A DNA stretch of 64,000 nt from Steromphala cineraria (taxonomy: Eukaryota > Mollusca > Gastropoda > Trochida > Trochidae): positions 35,821,315 to 35,885,314 of the forward strand of contig OU744730.1 of assembly GCA_916613615.1 (NCBI GenBank). Direction: 5' to 3'. Numbering within the stretch: position 1 is the first letter of the stretch; every line of letters begins with the position of its first letter. The notes beneath the pieces were generated by a model that was not told the origin of the DNA, did not search any database, and saw only the letters and a program-made list of their open reading frames with translations. Made by a program: the position numbers and the translations under genes. Positions 1-11,244 of this stretch are shown in pieces.

Positions 1-330
1 AAATAAAACATTTAGAATAACCAAAATAGCAAAAGGCAACACTCCAGTATTAGATCTAACCACATACCAATTTTAATGAAAAAATATTGAACGGTTTTTG
101 AGATATGTTCCGGAAACGAAAGCATCCCCCAATATGCACTAAGTTCAAAATGTTTCCATGGAAACCAGAAAAATTCAGAATAACCAAAATAGCAAAAGGC
201 ACCACTCCAGTACTAGATCTAACCACATACCAAGTTTCGTGAAAAAACGGTTTTGGAGATATGGTCAGGAAACAAAAGCGTTACGGAATTACGGAACCAC
301 GGAATTACTGACAGAACTGAAAACATTATG
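1..330. repeat. satellite-core repeat array, partial
   Basis: About two copies of a roughly 160-bp unit, cut by the window edge. Each unit contains a TTTCCATGGAAA block, an AAAAGGCACCACT block and a TTCCGGAAAC-like block. The same three blocks in the same order occur in the array at 28050-28740, so both belong to one repeat family. The array ends in a GC-rich turn (TCTCCCGCAAAGCTTTGAGGGGGA, roughly 331-355). The 87-codon ORF over it is not a gene. Confidence 0.6.
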
Positions 331-355
331 TCTCCCGCAAAGCTTTGAGGGGGAC

Positions 356-971
356 ATAATTACTAACAATAATTATTGTGATTTTTTCATAATTATTGCA
401 TCAACATTACCACTAGACTAAATTTAGACAGAATCCCAAGTGAGGAGTAGGGAATCCAGTATACATCAATAATACCGAAACCAACCCCCTTAAAAGATTC
501 GGGAAACAGAGATAACTCTTCCAAACCCTTGAAGGGAAAACAGCCACTAATAATGAAAGAAACTTCAGTGAAAATTAAAAAAATCTAATCTAAATCTAAA
601 ATTAGAAAGTACTACTACGAATCCTGTAAAACTTCATGAAAATTTGATTGGAAAAAACAGGGAAGTTCCCCTTGTTAAAGGAGAAAACATTTACTAATTA
701 TGCGAACTAGGTTCAAAACGGCGGATAATGGTAAATTTTCTCTCCCCCCGCAATTGGGCAAAGTATTGCCATTGTCTGTAGATAGCAAATACTAGATTCC
801 TAAGTATTAAGGGAATGTCAAGTGCTAGGGAAAGGATTAACAAATAGAAAATCCTGATGTTAGGCAGTTAATTCCCCAAAGAGTGATTTTACCATGTCAC
901 TTTTCCACCAAAACTTGAGAAAATGAAAATAACGTATTTTAGATGATATTAAGGCTTAACAAGCCACCACC
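356..971. other. no recognisable feature
   Basis: AT-rich sequence with no convincing coding signal, RNA gene or repeat structure. It may be the degraded 3' flank of the DIRS-like remnant that follows. Confidence 0.5.
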
Positions 972-1770
972 TTAGTAAGTACTGAAAACGGGGAGAACAC
1001 AAATGTTTCCCATCTGGTAGTGTGGTCGACGTCCACCATCTACATACATAGGAAGGGACAGGCAAGACCACACGTCCGGGTCACTCCAGGTCCCCTGAAG
1101 GGAGGGGGTCAGGCAGAGATGCTCTGAGCCGCTACCAAGGAACCCAGAGAGGCGAGCCATCCATCATGGGTGAAACATCCCTTAGGTAAGCTCTGATAAA
1201 GGAACTAGAGGATTTCAATTAACAGGCAGCCACCACCTGGCTCACAGAAACAGACTTCCAGGCCGCAAGTGAAGTGGACAAAGCTCAAAGAAAAATAGGC
1301 ATCAACTTGGGAATATGCTTGGGCAATAGTTTTGCGTAGCCACACACACCCCCAAAATGCTTGGGATGAACAGTCGTCTTCTACCCATCCTGATAGATTC
1401 TGTCCTGACTGAATACCACTTGAGGGCTCTGACCAGACATAAACAACGGGCTTTATCCGCGGACCCTCTGGGAATAGGTAACACTTGTATGAAGTAAACT
1501 ATTGGATCTAAGGCACCAGAAGCTGCCGTCTGGTTCTTTGCGATGAACTCTGGAAGAGCTCTGAAGGAAACTGATGCATAATTCTCCACATATTTGATAG
1601 ATGAGAAGTCTATAGCGTGTAGCTCCGAAACCCTGGAGGCAGAAGCAAATATTCAGAGGAAGGCAGTTTTCCATATTTTCGAGAGGCGTACGTTGTAAAA
1701 ACTGGAGCACAAGCAGAAGATCCCATTTAGGTAAAACATTCAGTTTAACTGCCATTCAACTTGAAGGACT
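972..1770 (-). pseudogene. tyrosine recombinase, C-terminal part, of DIRS-like element A
   Basis: Read on the minus strand in two frames, this encodes the second half of a DIRS-type tyrosine recombinase. Recognisable blocks are LPKWDLLLVLQFLQ (about 1745-1710), then ALPEFIAKNQ, then LVRALKWY..RTESIR..RRLFIP (about 1430-1370). In this family the enzyme integrates the circular cDNA without an integrase. Frameshifts separate the blocks and the usual HDIRK-like catalytic block is not visible, so it is dead. It continues in the piece at 7796-8480; the LINE at 1771-7795 interrupts it. Confidence 0.7.
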
Positions 1771-1789
1771 TTTTTTTTTTTTTTTTTTT
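1771..1789 (-). other. poly-A tail of the LINE (poly-T on +)
   Basis: An uninterrupted run of 19 T on the plus strand next to the target duplication marks the 3' end of the LINE transcript. Confidence 0.85.
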
Positions 1790-2099
1790 ATTGTTCCCAG
1801 ATGGTTACACAGTCATATATATTTGCATATTGACATCAAACAAGGTGTGACATAGATTAAGCAATTTATATAAGGTACAGAAATCATATTTGGTTGTTGA
1901 ATAATGGGATGAACGGCCACCATTTATTGTGGAATTTTTCAGTTTCATTATTTCTTATCAAAATAAATCTTTCAACCAGAAATATCTGTTTTAATTGTTT
2001 TTTGTAATGATCTAATTTTTGAATCATCTTTTTGATATTACATAAGTGGATATATTTTTTGGCGGAGATAATGATTTGGGTCATTAACACATTTTTATG

Positions 2100-4280
2100 G
2101 AGTGTAACAAACTAAATCAAGTATTTAGAGAAATTTATCTTCTGCGGGAAGTAATTATTCTCTCCAAAACTTCATGGTTTCGCAACAGTCCCAGTAAACA
2201 TGACAAATACTCTCAGAAGCAGCATTGCAAAAACTACATAACTCATTGTCAATGAGATTCATTTTCAACAGTTCTTTTTATGCCCCCGAATCGGAGATTC
2301 CGGGGGTATATTGTTTTGCACCTGTCCGTCTGTCCGTTTGTCCACAAAAACTTTAACCTTGGTCATAACTTTTGATTGGTCAGAGCTAGGTCTTTGATAC
2401 TTGACATATGGATCCCTTGTGATGAGACCTTTCAGATGACACCATGACATTTGACCTTGTGACCTTGACCTTGACACAGCGGGCAGGATGCATCCGGGGG
2501 CATTCGTGTTTCACAAACACATCTTGTTTTTGTATATATTACTTTTTGTAAAAATCTGTATTGAAAATCAAGAAGTTTAACATCTTTGAGGCCATGTCTA
2601 TAGAAATTAAATGTATTGTGCCAGTCAAATTCACAGTCATTAAATGATTGTTCCCATTTTTCACAAATCTTAAGTTTGTCAACTTTGGAAATGAGCTTCT
2701 GATAAAATAATCTTGAGCCTTTTGTAGAGTTCAAAAAATTTCTTTGGTAAACATTGATAAACAAATTATAACAAGATATATTTCTTGTTTGTTTAATAAC
2801 ATATTTCCAATTTCAGGTAAGATGTGAAGAAGATAATTATAATCAAGTATTGTTCCTCTTATTTTGTATCTTGTCTTTAACTCATCAAAAGACATGAATC
2901 CATGTTCATTACAAAGGTCTTTGATGGTCAAAATGCCCATATTGGCCCAGTGCTTAATAAAATTGTGAGGATTCTTGAAATTATGATTAAGCCATAACGG
3001 CTCTGCAAGGATATTGTCAATATTGTTCCTTTTAACATTCAATTGTTTACAAAATGTATTCCAAGCTATTAAAACATCTTTCCAAAAAGGGTTTTTAATA
3101 TTAAATAATTTCTCAACATTTGCTCCATATTTGAGAAAATCATTGAAAGGAATATCACTTGGATTAATCTCAAGTGATTTTTTACAATACAATCGAAGAG
3201 TAGATAATTTCAGAGCATAGATAAATGTTTTTATATCAACCATACCTAATCCTCCTTCAGTCTTTAATCTTTTCATTGTGCTTCTTTTTATCTTATCTCT
3301 TTTATCATCCAAGATAAAATTAAAAAATATTAGTTCCAAAGATTTAATAAAATCTTCTGGAGGATTTGGCAATGCGCTGAAAATATGTACTTATTTTGAA
3401 AGGGCTAATGTCTTTATGACTGTAATTTTTCCTATTAATGTTAAATTTCTTTTTCTCCATACTGCCAATAGTCTGTTTATTTCCTCAAGTCTTTTTCTGG
3501 TATTAATCACCCATAAGTCAGCCAAGTTTTGTGTAAATTTGACTCCTAGCACTTCAAACTCCCCATTATACCATTCAATATTCAAATTTGTACAGTGTCT
3601 TTTCACAACCTACCATTGAACCAATCCAAATTGCTTTAGTCTTGTCAATATTGATTTTTAAACCTGACATCTTATAAAATGTGTTTATTGTTTCAATAGC
3701 TGCATATAGACTCTCAGCTGAACCATCAAGAAGTAGTTCTGTATCATCAGCATATTGATCTAACTTGTATTCTTTATCATCAATAACAATTCCCTTTATA
3801 TTATCATTATTTCTTATCATACAACCCAAGATTTCAGCTACAAAGAGAAATAGATAGGGTGAGAGGGGATCCCCTTGTCTACAACCCCTTTCATATTCAA
3901 AAAAGTCAGATAAGTGGCCATTTTGTGTCACACAAGAAGTTGTGTGGTAAGTTAGTACATTTATCCAGTCTATCATTTGTGGACCAAAACCAAACTTGTG
4001 GAGGACTAAATTGATAAAATCTTTAGAAACTGTGTCGAAAGCTTTTTCGAAGTCAATGAGAATTAATAAGCCTTTCATATTTCTTGCTTTAGTTTCAAAC
4101 ATAATGTCATATAACTTTCTTGTATTTTCGCTGATAGTTCTACCTGGGATAAAACCTGTTTGATTTTCATGTATCAATAAATCCAAAGTCATTTTTAAGC
4201 GGTTTGAAATACATGTGCTGAGATTATTGTGCTCATTATTTTATATACAGCATTCAGAAGAGTAATTGGTCTCCAATTTT
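2100..4280 (-). pseudogene. LINE reverse transcriptase palm/thumb and C-terminal knuckle
   Basis: The second half of the LINE polymerase. From 4192 downward it shows RT motif A (LILIDFEKAFDTV), motif B (GCRQGDPLSPYLF) and motif C (QYADDTELLLDGS). Frames change near 3600 and 3390. The thumb/C-terminal region continues in 3372-2540. After the mini-element at 2277-2530 the frame resumes and gives a zinc knuckle of the CxFC...H.YWDCC type (about 2262-2160), a standard LINE C-terminus. Several frameshifts and the two insertions make it non-functional. Confidence 0.85.
2277..2530. mobile_element. 250-bp mini-element with GC-rich hairpin end
   Basis: It interrupts the LINE C-terminal coding region: LINE protein similarity runs up to about 2531 and resumes at about 2276. 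One end is a hairpin (GCCCCCGAATCGGAGATTCCGGGGGTA). The interior has a CTGTCCGTCTGTCCG tract and TGACCTTGACC repeats. The other end reads CATTCGTGTTTCACAAACACATC. It has no coding capacity. It shares its design with the larger satellite-core elements in this window but has no tandem core. Exact ends are uncertain. Confidence 0.65.
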
Positions 4281-4284
4281 TTAA

Positions 4285-6090
4285 CCCTCACGTAGTATCG
4301 TGGGGCCTTTCAGGCCCGGTTACATGTTTGACATTACCCAGAATCAACACATTTGAAGTAAGCGACTCCTTACTTCATGTATTCCTCCATTAGTATGTTT
4401 TCTAAGGCGACGTATGACGTCAAAACTGTAGACAAGATATTTCATTTTTAATTGACGTTTTAAGAAAATACATACGTTTGCTGTAAGCTCGGGCCTCAAA
4501 GGCCCAGGGTAAAACCTTGTTTCAGTACAAAATGTACAGAATCGCAATAAAATGATAAATACATAATACCCCTTGAGATTACTTCCTGATGTAGCTAAAC
4601 CAAAACCTGAAACAAAGTTACACAGCAAACATAATATATTTCTCCCAAAACTGAAACGCATACGTAATTTTTCAGAGAATCGTTTTCTTCTCATTAGAAA
4701 ACGAAAATGTTGCATAATTTCAATGATATCAAAGCGAAATTCAGTCTTTTTTATGAATTCATTTCATTTGCAAAAATTATTGCTTCACTTTCCTTGGGAA
4801 ATGAATTGACAAATTGATGGAGTCCCCATTATGCAATCCTACCCCACTCTTTCTGCAATGCAATGACCAATTGTTGGTGTGTCTCGGGCGTATTGTGACG
4901 TTGACGTACACGTGTATTTAATTCATACCGTTGATGTTTTGTTTGGCTTTGACTCTAGTGTTTGGGAAGGCATTGACAACTTCTTTACTAAAAAAGGCAG
5001 TGTAATGATTAATGAGCCATCTGACGTTCTGCAAGTAAATTCAAGTTATATCAATAGAAGCACTACCTTTGTCGGTCAATAATCTGATGCAAGTGACGTT
5101 CATGGACATTATCGAAATTGTGATTTGCCTCTCAACTTCTTCAGAATCACCAATAAACCACATCTTTGTGTGCTAAATACTGTATCCAACCCAATAACAC
5201 TGTCTCAACCGAATCTGTTGACTTGTGGCATAAACTATGAGCAACATTTTCCATTTTCCAACTGAAGACTATCCAAAGTAACGTTATTTTTTGTTATTGA
5301 CGAATTTGTGAGTTTTGGTTCTCTCCTGACTGAAGTTTTAAGGTTCAAGATCATGTTCGTAAAACGCCAGTTCATATGATTGAATTCTTTGAAGCCACCA
5401 AAACAGGGGCGATAACTGGCCTTCATGGTCAAATACCCCATTCGTGCAAACGCTTTCGTAAAATTTAAATTTGGTGGACTTTTTAACCCAAATCAGTAAT
5501 GATGTATTCCTGTGGCAAGAGAATGAAAAACAATTGTAACCCGGATGTAGAGATTTTGGGTTTTAGTGGCAACTCTTTAATGCACATGCACATGCATCTT
5601 AAGCTTTTTTTGCCAGAATTGGCCTGTAGGAACGAACCAATAATGCGCAATATAGCGATAATGAATATTATAATGCCAGACAACTGTGAATCATGAAACT
5701 TCGGTTTCAATTTCACGTTCGACAGCGTTTTAATTTCTGACACTGTCGATGCAAAATGGTAACCATTATTCCATATAGAATTGAATAACAAAATTTGAAA
5801 CAATGATTGCCTTCGGTTGGTCAAAGGTACCATATGATCTAGTGTTTGATCTTATGTGAATTCTGCTTTGCTTTTTTTCCAATTAATGTTTTACCAAAAG
5901 CCTGTAAATGAGTCTCTAATAAACATCTCACGGATCAGTTTGTGAGGTTTGGAACACAAAGTTGACATATTATACATAAAATCAAAAGTAATATGCCCTG
6001 GCAGTGTTCCTGAGTTGCTTGTGCATGTGCCTGGGCCTCTGAGGCCCACATGGCCGCAAAGGTGGTGTCATTAACGATAGTGCGTGAGGG
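4285..6090. mobile_element. non-autonomous piggyBac-like element in a TTAA site
   Basis: Flanked on both sides by TTAA (4281-4284 and 6091-6094). The termini are inverted: CCCTCACG at the left and CGTGAGGG at the right. Sub-terminal blocks GGGGCCTTTCAGGCCC and GGGCCTCTGAGGCCC are also inverted relative to each other. TTAA duplication plus CCC...GGG ends is the piggyBac signature. Joining the flanks at a single TTAA restores the LINE RT frame exactly, as expected for this superfamily. No transposase could be recognised in the 1.8-kb interior, and its ORFs look random. Confidence 0.85.
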
Positions 6091-7019
6091 TTAATAGAGT
6101 TCTATCTTTACCAGCCTTGGGTATGCAGGTTATCACCCCTCTTTTTAGTGTAATAGATAATTCCTTCCTGGCAGAAGTCTCACTAACAAATCTGAAAATC
6201 CACCCCTTAAGGTCTTTCCAGAAGAATTTTAAAAAATCAATAGGGAATCCATCTATTCCTGGACTTTTGTTATTTTTCATGTTTTTCACTGCAAATGTAA
6301 TCTCATCAATGTTGATATCTTCATCAAGTTCTTTCTTTAGTTTATCATTTAATGATGGTGTCTTAACATGTTCTATGTTTATATTATCATTTAGATCATC
6401 ATTTGATGAATAGAGTTTCTTATAAAATGTTCTTAGTTGTTTTAAGATAGAAGTGCAATCTGTTATCTCCTCATGTTTATCAGTGAGAATCTTGTTTATA
6501 GAGTTGCTTACATAAGTTCTTTTTTCTAGATTACAGAAGTATTTTGTAGGTTTTTCTCCATCTTCATACCATAAAATCCTATTTCTAATTTGAATACCTC
6601 TTAAGTCCTCTTCTTTTATCTGTTCCAGTTCAATCTTATATTTCCAGAGTTCAGAAAGCTGCGATTCATCTATATTTTGAAAGTTTTGTCTTATATTGTC
6701 TTCACAGTCTTTAATTTTTTGTTCCAATTCTGTTGTCTTATCATTTCTATCTTTTTTCAGAAAAGATGCAAAAGATATACTTTTCCCTCTAACTTTCATA
6801 AGAAAGGTTTCCAAAAATAAACTATCACTAATTGTTAATTTTACCTTATCATAGTTTTCGTTAATATTAGTAATTTCTGATACATCATTTTCAGAATATT
6901 CATCTACTGTTTCTTTCAAAAATGTCCTAACCAATTTGGGGTATTCAGGTTGAAGGAGTAATGAGGTATTGAATTTCCAATAGCCTTTTCCTCTGCTTTG
7001 GTTGATAGTGTTTGAAAGA
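6091..7019 (-). pseudogene. LINE reverse transcriptase, N-terminal part
   Basis: The first half of the LINE polymerase. A long charged linker follows the endonuclease, then come the RT entry motifs NNKSPGIDGFPIDFLKFFW and ITCIPKAGKDRTL just before the piggyBac insertion. The ORF is open from 7075 to 6071; its last residues are read into the piggyBac element and are not LINE. The protein resumes at 4280 on the other side of the insert. Confidence 0.85.
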
Positions 7020-7718
7020 GTTAGAGATATGGCAGAATGATCAGATTTATACCCTGGTAAAATATCAGAATCCAAAGTGATATCAAATATATCTTGTGAA
7101 ATGAGAAAAAAATCAAGTCTAGCTTGTTTCTTTGGATTCTTCTTCCACCATGTAAATTTTTTGGTTTGTTTATTTAAATCCCTCCATACATCAAGTAGAT
7201 CATAATTTTCTATGTTTTTTAAGACAATTTCTCTAGCTTTAGGATTATGTAAATGTTTATAATTTCTAGGTCAATTGAGGGGTCCAAAACAAGATTCCAG
7301 TCTCCTACAATTACCAATGAATGATTGTCAAAGGAAAATATTTTTTCAAATAGTTTGATATAAAAATTTGGGTCATCAGTGTTTGGTCCGTATAGGTTTG
7401 TTGCACAGTAATGTCAGCATTAATGAAATTACCTTCATCATCCTCAATAGTTCTATGAATAGTGAGATCTATATCATTATTAAAAAGGATTGCAACCCCC
7501 CTAGAATTAGATCTGAAAGGAGCAATAATGGAATTTAGTCCCCATTCATTTTTCATGTTATTAATGTTGTCTTTAGCTAAGTGTATATCTTGTAAGCAAA
7601 TAATTGAGTAAGATTTTTTTCTATAAATATTCATTATTTCTCTTCTTTTGTTTTTATCTCCTAAGCCTCGACAGTTTGCTGAAATCATTTTTATTTTTTT
7701 GATATTACATGAAGTCAT
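7020..7718 (-). pseudogene. LINE APE-type endonuclease domain
   Basis: Starts at ATG 7718 with KMISANCRGLGD, the N-terminal endonuclease motif of the L1/Tx1 group. IICLQDIHLA follows, in the place of the catalytic E-containing motif; this copy reads QD where the family has QE or QET. The C-terminal SDH motif (YKSDHSAISLTL) is near 7050. A frameshift near 7310 separates the two halves. The domain would nick target DNA to prime reverse transcription; this copy is inactive. Confidence 0.8.
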
Positions 7719-7795
7719 TTGTGCCTAGAGATAAGAGACATAAAGTATAAGGTTTAAGTAATGGATTGAGTTTGCAAGGTATTTTATAATAATAG

Positions 7796-8480
7796 CTTGA
7801 AGGACTTTATCAGTTAACTCAGGGGAGATATCTGATCCCAAGGCAAATCCTTCAAGGTCTGCAATGGAGGCTATAGCTGATCTGTAACCTTCACTGGTTC
7901 CCGCTTTTAGGTTACCATCCCTCCGCAGGTGATGTAAGAATTCAGTAACAGTTGGAATGGTTAAGGGAACATCGGCAACTCCGTGATCTCTTCACCACCA
8001 CTGGAATCGCTCCCACTTGTGATCGAATAAGGCAGAAGAAGAGGATCCGATAGACTTCAAAATTGCTCTTGAATTGCCTGTGCAAATCCCTGTTGCCAGA
8101 GGGTTGACTCGATAGACACCATACTTGAAGATCAAAGGCTTCTAGGTTGATGTTTTCTGGCTGCAACTTCGGCTGTCGCAGAAGGTTGTGCCACAGGGGA
8201 AGTTGCAGCAGGGGTTCCGAGTGAAGGCCTTTTAGAGTAAAAAACCATGGTTTTGAGGAAACGGGTACACTGATGTTGACAGAACTTGCTAAGTACATCC
8301 GGGATGATCTTGAACGGAGGGAAGGCGTAAGCTATCAGATTTTCCCAGGAGATTGAGAGGGCGTCTACAACCCAGGCTTGAGGATCGGGGACTGGACTTG
8401 CATAACAGGGTAGCTGGTAATTTAAAGCCGTCGCGAAAAGATCTATCTTGGGTATCTCCTATCTGTCGTCTATGAGATTG
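7796..8480 (-). pseudogene. DIRS-like element A, end of RT ORF and start of recombinase
   Basis: Similar throughout to 15405-16200 of the better-preserved DIRS element B, in the same order and strand. It has the block DLFAT....QLP.Y.SP.PDP.AW.VDALS that follows RNase H, and the SAM-like N-terminal domain of the recombinase (near 7950-7830). The reading frame continues after the LINE into 1770-972. Similarity stops abruptly at about 8480, where gypsy sequence begins. Confidence 0.65.
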
Positions 8481-8483
8481 TCA

Positions 8484-9801
8484 GGCATTATCTTCGGAAC
8501 AATGTCTGCACGGGTCTCAAAATGCACACAACCCTCAAACGTGCCAAGCTCATCGTTAAAAACTGATGCATACTTGTCCACTATATAGTAGGACTAGGAG
8601 TTGGACCTGAGACTGCATAGACACGGTCTAACACATCATTGTTTACACTTACAATGTCCATCTTTTCAGTGGTTCTCAGGCCAAGAAGGGGTGTTAAGTC
8701 CTCCATGACGACAATGAACTCAACAGAGTAGTTCTTGTGATTAGCAGGGTTTATTGCCGGCAGCCTGATCTTGCCCAGACTGTGAAGTTGTGTGTTGTTC
8801 CACATTCTCAACAAATGCTTATCAGGTTTTATGTCAGCTTGATTGACGTATTTGAACAGGCAGGATGTTTACAGAACACCCTGAATCTACTTGAAATGTC
8901 ACATCTTGGTTCTTGACCTTCATTCTCACTTTGATGTCCTTATGTGAGGATTTGATAGCATTAACCGGCAGTTCAGTGTGTTAAACTGGCTTTTCAGACA
9001 GGAGGAACATTATTCGCTTCACTTATTTATTCACAACATGTAGACAACTACACATGGTCAGCTTCACACATCGCTGACAACTGCACGCTTCGCACGCTCA
9101 ACTCTTAGTGTTCATATTTGCCACTCGTTCACCCAGTCATGCGCAGTTTACACATCCGGGCAGATAAGGTCATGCGCAGTATATACATCAACACAGTGTC
9201 TATGATTTCAACAACATTAATCCACTGTTCATGATCACTGTCATCTGTGTCATCCTCACAACAATCGTTTCGTATTTGGAAGATCTTTTACTCGGACATT
9301 TATTTGAGAAATGATTTTGTTTTCCACAGTTGTCACAGGTTTTGCCCCATGCCGGGCACGCCGATCTGGAGTACTTGTGTTATCTGTCACAGAACTTACA
9401 CTTCACAAAATCATGTTTAGATTTGTCAGCTCTTTGTGTATTTTTCTGTTTAGAATTTTGATTTTTTTCTTCCTTTTCTTGGTATTTCAACTTTGTTGAT
9501 ATTTTCTGCCTCAACGTTTAATGCCGCGCTGTGTTGTGATGCCTTTTCAGCTGCTTTACATGTGTCAATGGCACGCTCAACTGTGAGATTTCTCTCACTG
9601 AGAAGAGCTTGTTGTGTTTCTTTATCATTGATCCCTAGTACAATTCTATCCCTAAGAATTGAGGGAAGACAGTTCTCACAGTAGTTACATGTTTTCACAA
9701 GTGTTCTGATGGAAGAATGAAAGGTTTCAAATGTCTCACCTTCACCACGACACCTTTTATTGAAGATTTACCTCTCATAAGTTTCGTTAGCTATAGTTTT
9801 C
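8484..9801 (-). pseudogene. Ty3/gypsy remnant: gag C-terminus, zinc knuckles, protease, start of RT
   Basis: Minus-strand remnant read from high to low coordinates. The gag core (CENCLPSILRDRIVLGI, 9698-9450) is followed by two zinc knuckles (CKFC...CPAW, CDNCGKQNHFSNKCP, about 9410-9310). An aspartic protease with VTFQVDSGCSVNI (about 8910) and PLLGLRTTEKMDIVSVN (8814-8581) follows. The lead into RT (FETRADIVPKIMP) is near 8500, where the element is cut off by DIRS element A. Stops and frameshifts are present. The gag N-terminus lies 10 kb away at 20010-20387 because of the hAT-like insertion. Confidence 0.8.
8979..9193 (-). mobile_element. solo LTR, 215 bp, with 5-bp duplication
   Basis: Read on the minus strand it starts TGTTGATG and ends TTTAACA (TG...CA). 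It contains an AATAAATAA polyadenylation-like signal near the end and ATGCGCA-type repeats near the start. It is flanked by CAGTG at 8974-8978 and 9194-9198, a 5-bp target duplication. It interrupts the gypsy remnant between the gag knuckles and the protease. No internal retroelement sequence accompanies it, so it is a solo LTR of a different element. Confidence 0.7.
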
Positions 9802-9904
9802 CAGGGCTCGAAAATAGCACTCAACCGCTCTTATTGACGAGTGGAAATCGGCACGGGCAAGTAAAAAAATATTTGTACTCGTCCGACAGGACAAGTACAA
9901 TTTC

Positions 9905-10780
9905 TGTCCTAATTATATAACTCAACTGTTTACTTTTTAAACTCTGAGTCATTTTTTGAAACTTTCCTTCAAATTCTTTTTATAAAACTCAAAGGTCTCG
10001 ACGATGTTCTGACACAGTGTTGAGTATTTATTCTTATCTTATACTAATTATATATCAGCTAATCAGATCAGGGCATCCCCAAGAGATCGACCAACCAGAA
10101 TGCGTAAACAGCTGATCAGGGAATTCCATGCTTTGACATAGCGTTTTCAATATGACATAAAGCAATATTAAAATAATAAATGTTACTAAAATAGAATAAT
10201 ATAATTCTTTTTAACTTGTTCTTAAATTATTAAATAACAATTATTCAATGGTTGATGACAATAACTGAAAAAAGCTATAAAACACTTGTCACACAGGTCC
10301 TACAAGACGTTTACATCGAGGGAAAATGTTTGATAAATATGTTTATTTCTGAAGAGAATATATATCCCACAGTAACACGATACCAATAGGAAACATCTGG
10401 AGTTTGTTTAAAATCCTACTATGAGGCAGATGTATTTGGACCATTTGTTTAGAGAAAGAGTGGATGACGTGTTCGGACTAGGCCTAGGCAAGCATAGTAA
10501 CTGCTACCATAGGGGTGGTAATATCCATGTTATATCCTTACTATAAATCTTTGTTTAAAAGAAATAGTTTTATAGAAATTTTTATACTATAGTGTGTTTG
10601 TTAATATTTTCCTGTTTCTCTCGTTGAAAGTTAATAGCAATAGTTGTATTCTTTGAGATGTATCTTACAGTTGTAAATTTCCACCCCTGAAGTAAACAAA
10701 CATGGCGCCTCAACCACTAAACGATATGTGAGTGACAGATGTTCTGATGTATTTGTAGCAGGAAAGAAAATCCAATGTTT
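9905..10780. other. hAT interior or unknown sequence
   Basis: AT-rich, with no coding signal or clear repeat. Probably hAT interior. Confidence 0.4.
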
Positions 10781-10853
10781 CCCATGCGGGATTCGAACCC
10801 GGGACCTCCGGGTTGAGAGTCCTACGCTCTACCTGTTCGGCCAAAGAGATATC
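10781..10853 (-). repeat. tRNA-like SINE head
   Basis: On the minus strand it contains an A-box-like GGCCGAACAGGTAGAGC and a perfect B-box GGGTTCGAATCCC with a good T-arm. The anticodon arm is poor, and the acceptor stem does not pair (5' GATATCT against 3' ATGGGAA). It is therefore a tRNA-derived SINE head or tRNA pseudogene, not a functional tRNA. Confidence 0.6.
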
Positions 10854-11244
10854 CCCCCAGCCGAAGCCAGTAGGAAGTAGTAGACCTCACCCTGTCACAT
10901 ATTGTAAGGATTTGATATCCACTATTTACTGATTTGAATTGAGATGTGTCATGAAGTTTATGCCATGCATCAAATCAAACATTTTCATGATTATGATAAT
11001 GAGATATATGTTGATTAATTTCATAAATGTATTGACATGCAAAATAAATGAACTGTAAAAACTGTAAAAACTGTAACTGTATTTTATCATGGGTAACACA
11101 ACATGTAGAACTAAAAATGTTAAACTAGGTGGAGAAACATCACAATGATGTGTTTTAAAATTCACATTCACAGAACTGAAAGTATATTCAGGTGTGTATA
11201 TATGCAGCTCTAATGAATTGGGGGATTTTTATTCCAGACATCAT
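10854..11244. other. no recognisable feature
   Basis: AT-rich; a short CTGTAAAAA triplication lies near 11051-11075. No gene signal. Confidence 0.4.

Larger units (their letters stand above)
1771..7795 (-). mobile_element. L1/Tx1-type LINE, nearly full length, with 11-bp target duplication
   Basis: Minus-strand non-LTR retrotransposon. Its 3' end is the T-run at 1771-1789, the complement of a poly-A tail. The flanks carry the same 11 bases, CTTGAAGGACT, at 1760-1770 and 7796-7806. That is a target-site duplication and fixes both ends. The order from the 5' end is APE-type endonuclease (7718-7020), reverse transcriptase (7000-2760, split), and a C-terminal CCHC knuckle (about 2270-2150). No gag-like ORF1 is visible, so the copy may be 5'-truncated. 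Two other elements have inserted into it. The clade rests on the RT motifs (DFEKAFDTV, GCRQGDPLSPYLF, YADDTELLLDGS). Confidence 0.9.

Noticed and set aside
4344..5833. Transposase within the piggyBac-like element
   Set aside because: ORFs of 65-123 codons on both strands show no DDD motifs or cysteine-rich C-terminus.
10781..10853. Functional tRNA gene on the minus strand
   Set aside because: The B-box is perfect but the 5' and 3' acceptor strands are not complementary.
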